A stretch of DNA of 64,000 nucleotides from Fidelibacterota bacterium (GTDB lineage: Bacteria > Pseudomonadota > Alphaproteobacteria > Rhodospirillales > Rhodospirillaceae): NCBI GenBank assembly GCA_947472795.1, contig CANJBL010000009.1, positions 1 through 64,000 of the forward strand, given 5' to 3'. Position numbers and translations under genes: made by a program. The notes beneath the pieces were generated by a model, which was not told the DNA's origin, made no database searches, and saw only the letters and a list, made by a program, of their open reading frames with translations. Within the stretch, counting starts at the first letter, position 1; each line of letters begins with the position of its first letter. This document shows, piece after piece, positions 63,395-64,000 of this stretch.

Positions 63395-64000
63395 CTATCC
63401 TTTGGCCGGCAGGTAGCGCCGGTGATAGCGCCCGCCGAGGGCCGTCAGCACTTCATAGCCGATGGTCCCCGCCGCGCGGGCCACGTCGTCCACACTTTGG
63501 CTGGATCCGATCAACTCGATGACCGCGCCGGGGCCAAGGGCTGAGTCAGGCACGTTGGAGACATCGAAAATGGTCAAATCCATGGATACCCGGCCCGCCA
63601 CGGGCACCTTCAGGCCGTCGATGAACGCGTGTCCCGAAGGGCTCCAGGACCGCAGCAAGCCGTCGGCATAACCCATTGAAACCGTTGCCAGTTTCGCCCC
63701 GTCGGGGGCGCGGAAGGTGGCACCATAGCCAACGGGGGTGGCAGCGTCAACGCGCCGCACCTGCAGGATCTTGGCCACCAGGCGCACCACGGGGATGACG
63801 CGGCTCGCCCCTTCCGCCAGGGGATTCACGCCGTACAGCGCGGCACCGGGCCGCGCGAAGTCATAGGTGAAGCCTTGGCCTAAGAAAATCCCGGCGGAAT
63901 TGGCCAGCGAGCCCCGGGCGTCGGCGAACTTCAGCCGGAAGGTCGACAGCGCCGAGGCAAAACGCTCGCGCTGCACGGCGTTTAGCGGATGGGCCGGGGT
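63395..64000 (-). CDS. alr: Alanine racemase, C-terminal part, runs off the right edge
   Basis: About 200 codons from the C-terminal part of alanine racemase are visible; the frame stays open to position 64000. The end of the PLP barrel (GIFLGQGFTYDFARPGAALYG) and the C-terminal beta domain with the catalytic tyrosine in PVGYGATF and SMDLTIFDVS are present. The enzyme makes D-alanine for peptidoglycan. The N-terminal lysine that binds PLP lies outside the window. Confidence 0.92.
   Translation of the reverse strand, partial: TPAHPLNAVQRERFASALSTFRLKFADARGSLANSAGIFLGQGFTYDFARPGAALYGVNPLAEGASRVIPVVRLVAKILQVRRVDAATPVGYGATFRAPDGAKLATVSMGYADGLLRSWSPSGHAFIDGLKVPVAGRVSMDLTIFDVSNVPDSALGPGAVIELIGSSQSVDDVARAAGTIGYEVLTALGGRYHRRYLPAKG

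Overview
The window is GC-rich chromosomal DNA from an alphaproteobacterium. Four things point there. The right end carries the block alr-mlaE-mlaF-radA-cvpA-purF-SDR on the minus strand. A DUF2794 gene is present. Four copies of the dispersed palindrome beginning GAGCATTTTCCGG, common in Hyphomicrobiales-like genomes, lie between genes. A second palindromic repeat of the ACCCCGGA/TCCGGGGT type lies between der and htrA. A genus cannot be named from this sequence. No rRNA, tRNA, CRISPR array, phage or insertion sequence was seen.

Layout. 0.3-8.0 kb: secreted cassette A, with a c-haem-type PSD (DUF1592/1588) protein, two tandem Tat-exported DUF1552 proteins, a secreted protein of an unrecognised family (called X here), a PF03640-repeat protein and a cache-domain protein. 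8.0-15.1 kb: catabolic genes, namely an MHS permease, an aldehyde dehydrogenase, a ThDP enzyme, a LysR regulator and a class III CoA-transferase. 15.2-21.0 kb: cassette B (PSD lipoprotein, DUF1552, PF03640 repeats, X), lying between the CoA-transferase and gcdH. 21.0-24.3 kb: gcdH and two tandem AraC paralogues. 24.3-26.6 kb: a PepSY/DUF3649/DUF3325 operon of the iron-uptake type. 26.8-28.1 kb: an orphan solute-binding lipoprotein and a decayed response regulator. 28.3-32.7 kb: cassette C (PF03640 repeats, a secreted ureohydrolase, X). 32.8-40.9 kb: an mdtABC-like RND efflux operon. 41-50.7 kb: MFS pumps, a patatin, a scar where a TonB receptor and a response regulator were both truncated, a three-gene glycosyltransferase group and DUF2794. 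50.8-64 kb: mostly housekeeping, with a YfgM-like TPR protein, bamB, der, an HtrA protease, and the SDR-to-alr block that runs off the right edge.

The most interesting content is the repeated secreted cassette. Family X and a PF03640-repeat protein occur together three times within 32 kb. Two of those copies also carry the PSD/DUF1552 pair best known from Planctomycetes, and the third carries an exported arginase-family enzyme. Every member has an export signal, and the PSD proteins each carry one CxxCH motif, so an envelope redox or oxidation system is a reasonable guess. Its substrate is unknown. The second main point is that the ThDP enzyme, aldehyde dehydrogenase, CoA-transferase and GcdH can be read as a route from 2-oxoadipate through glutarate to crotonyl-CoA, in a cluster now interrupted by cassette B.
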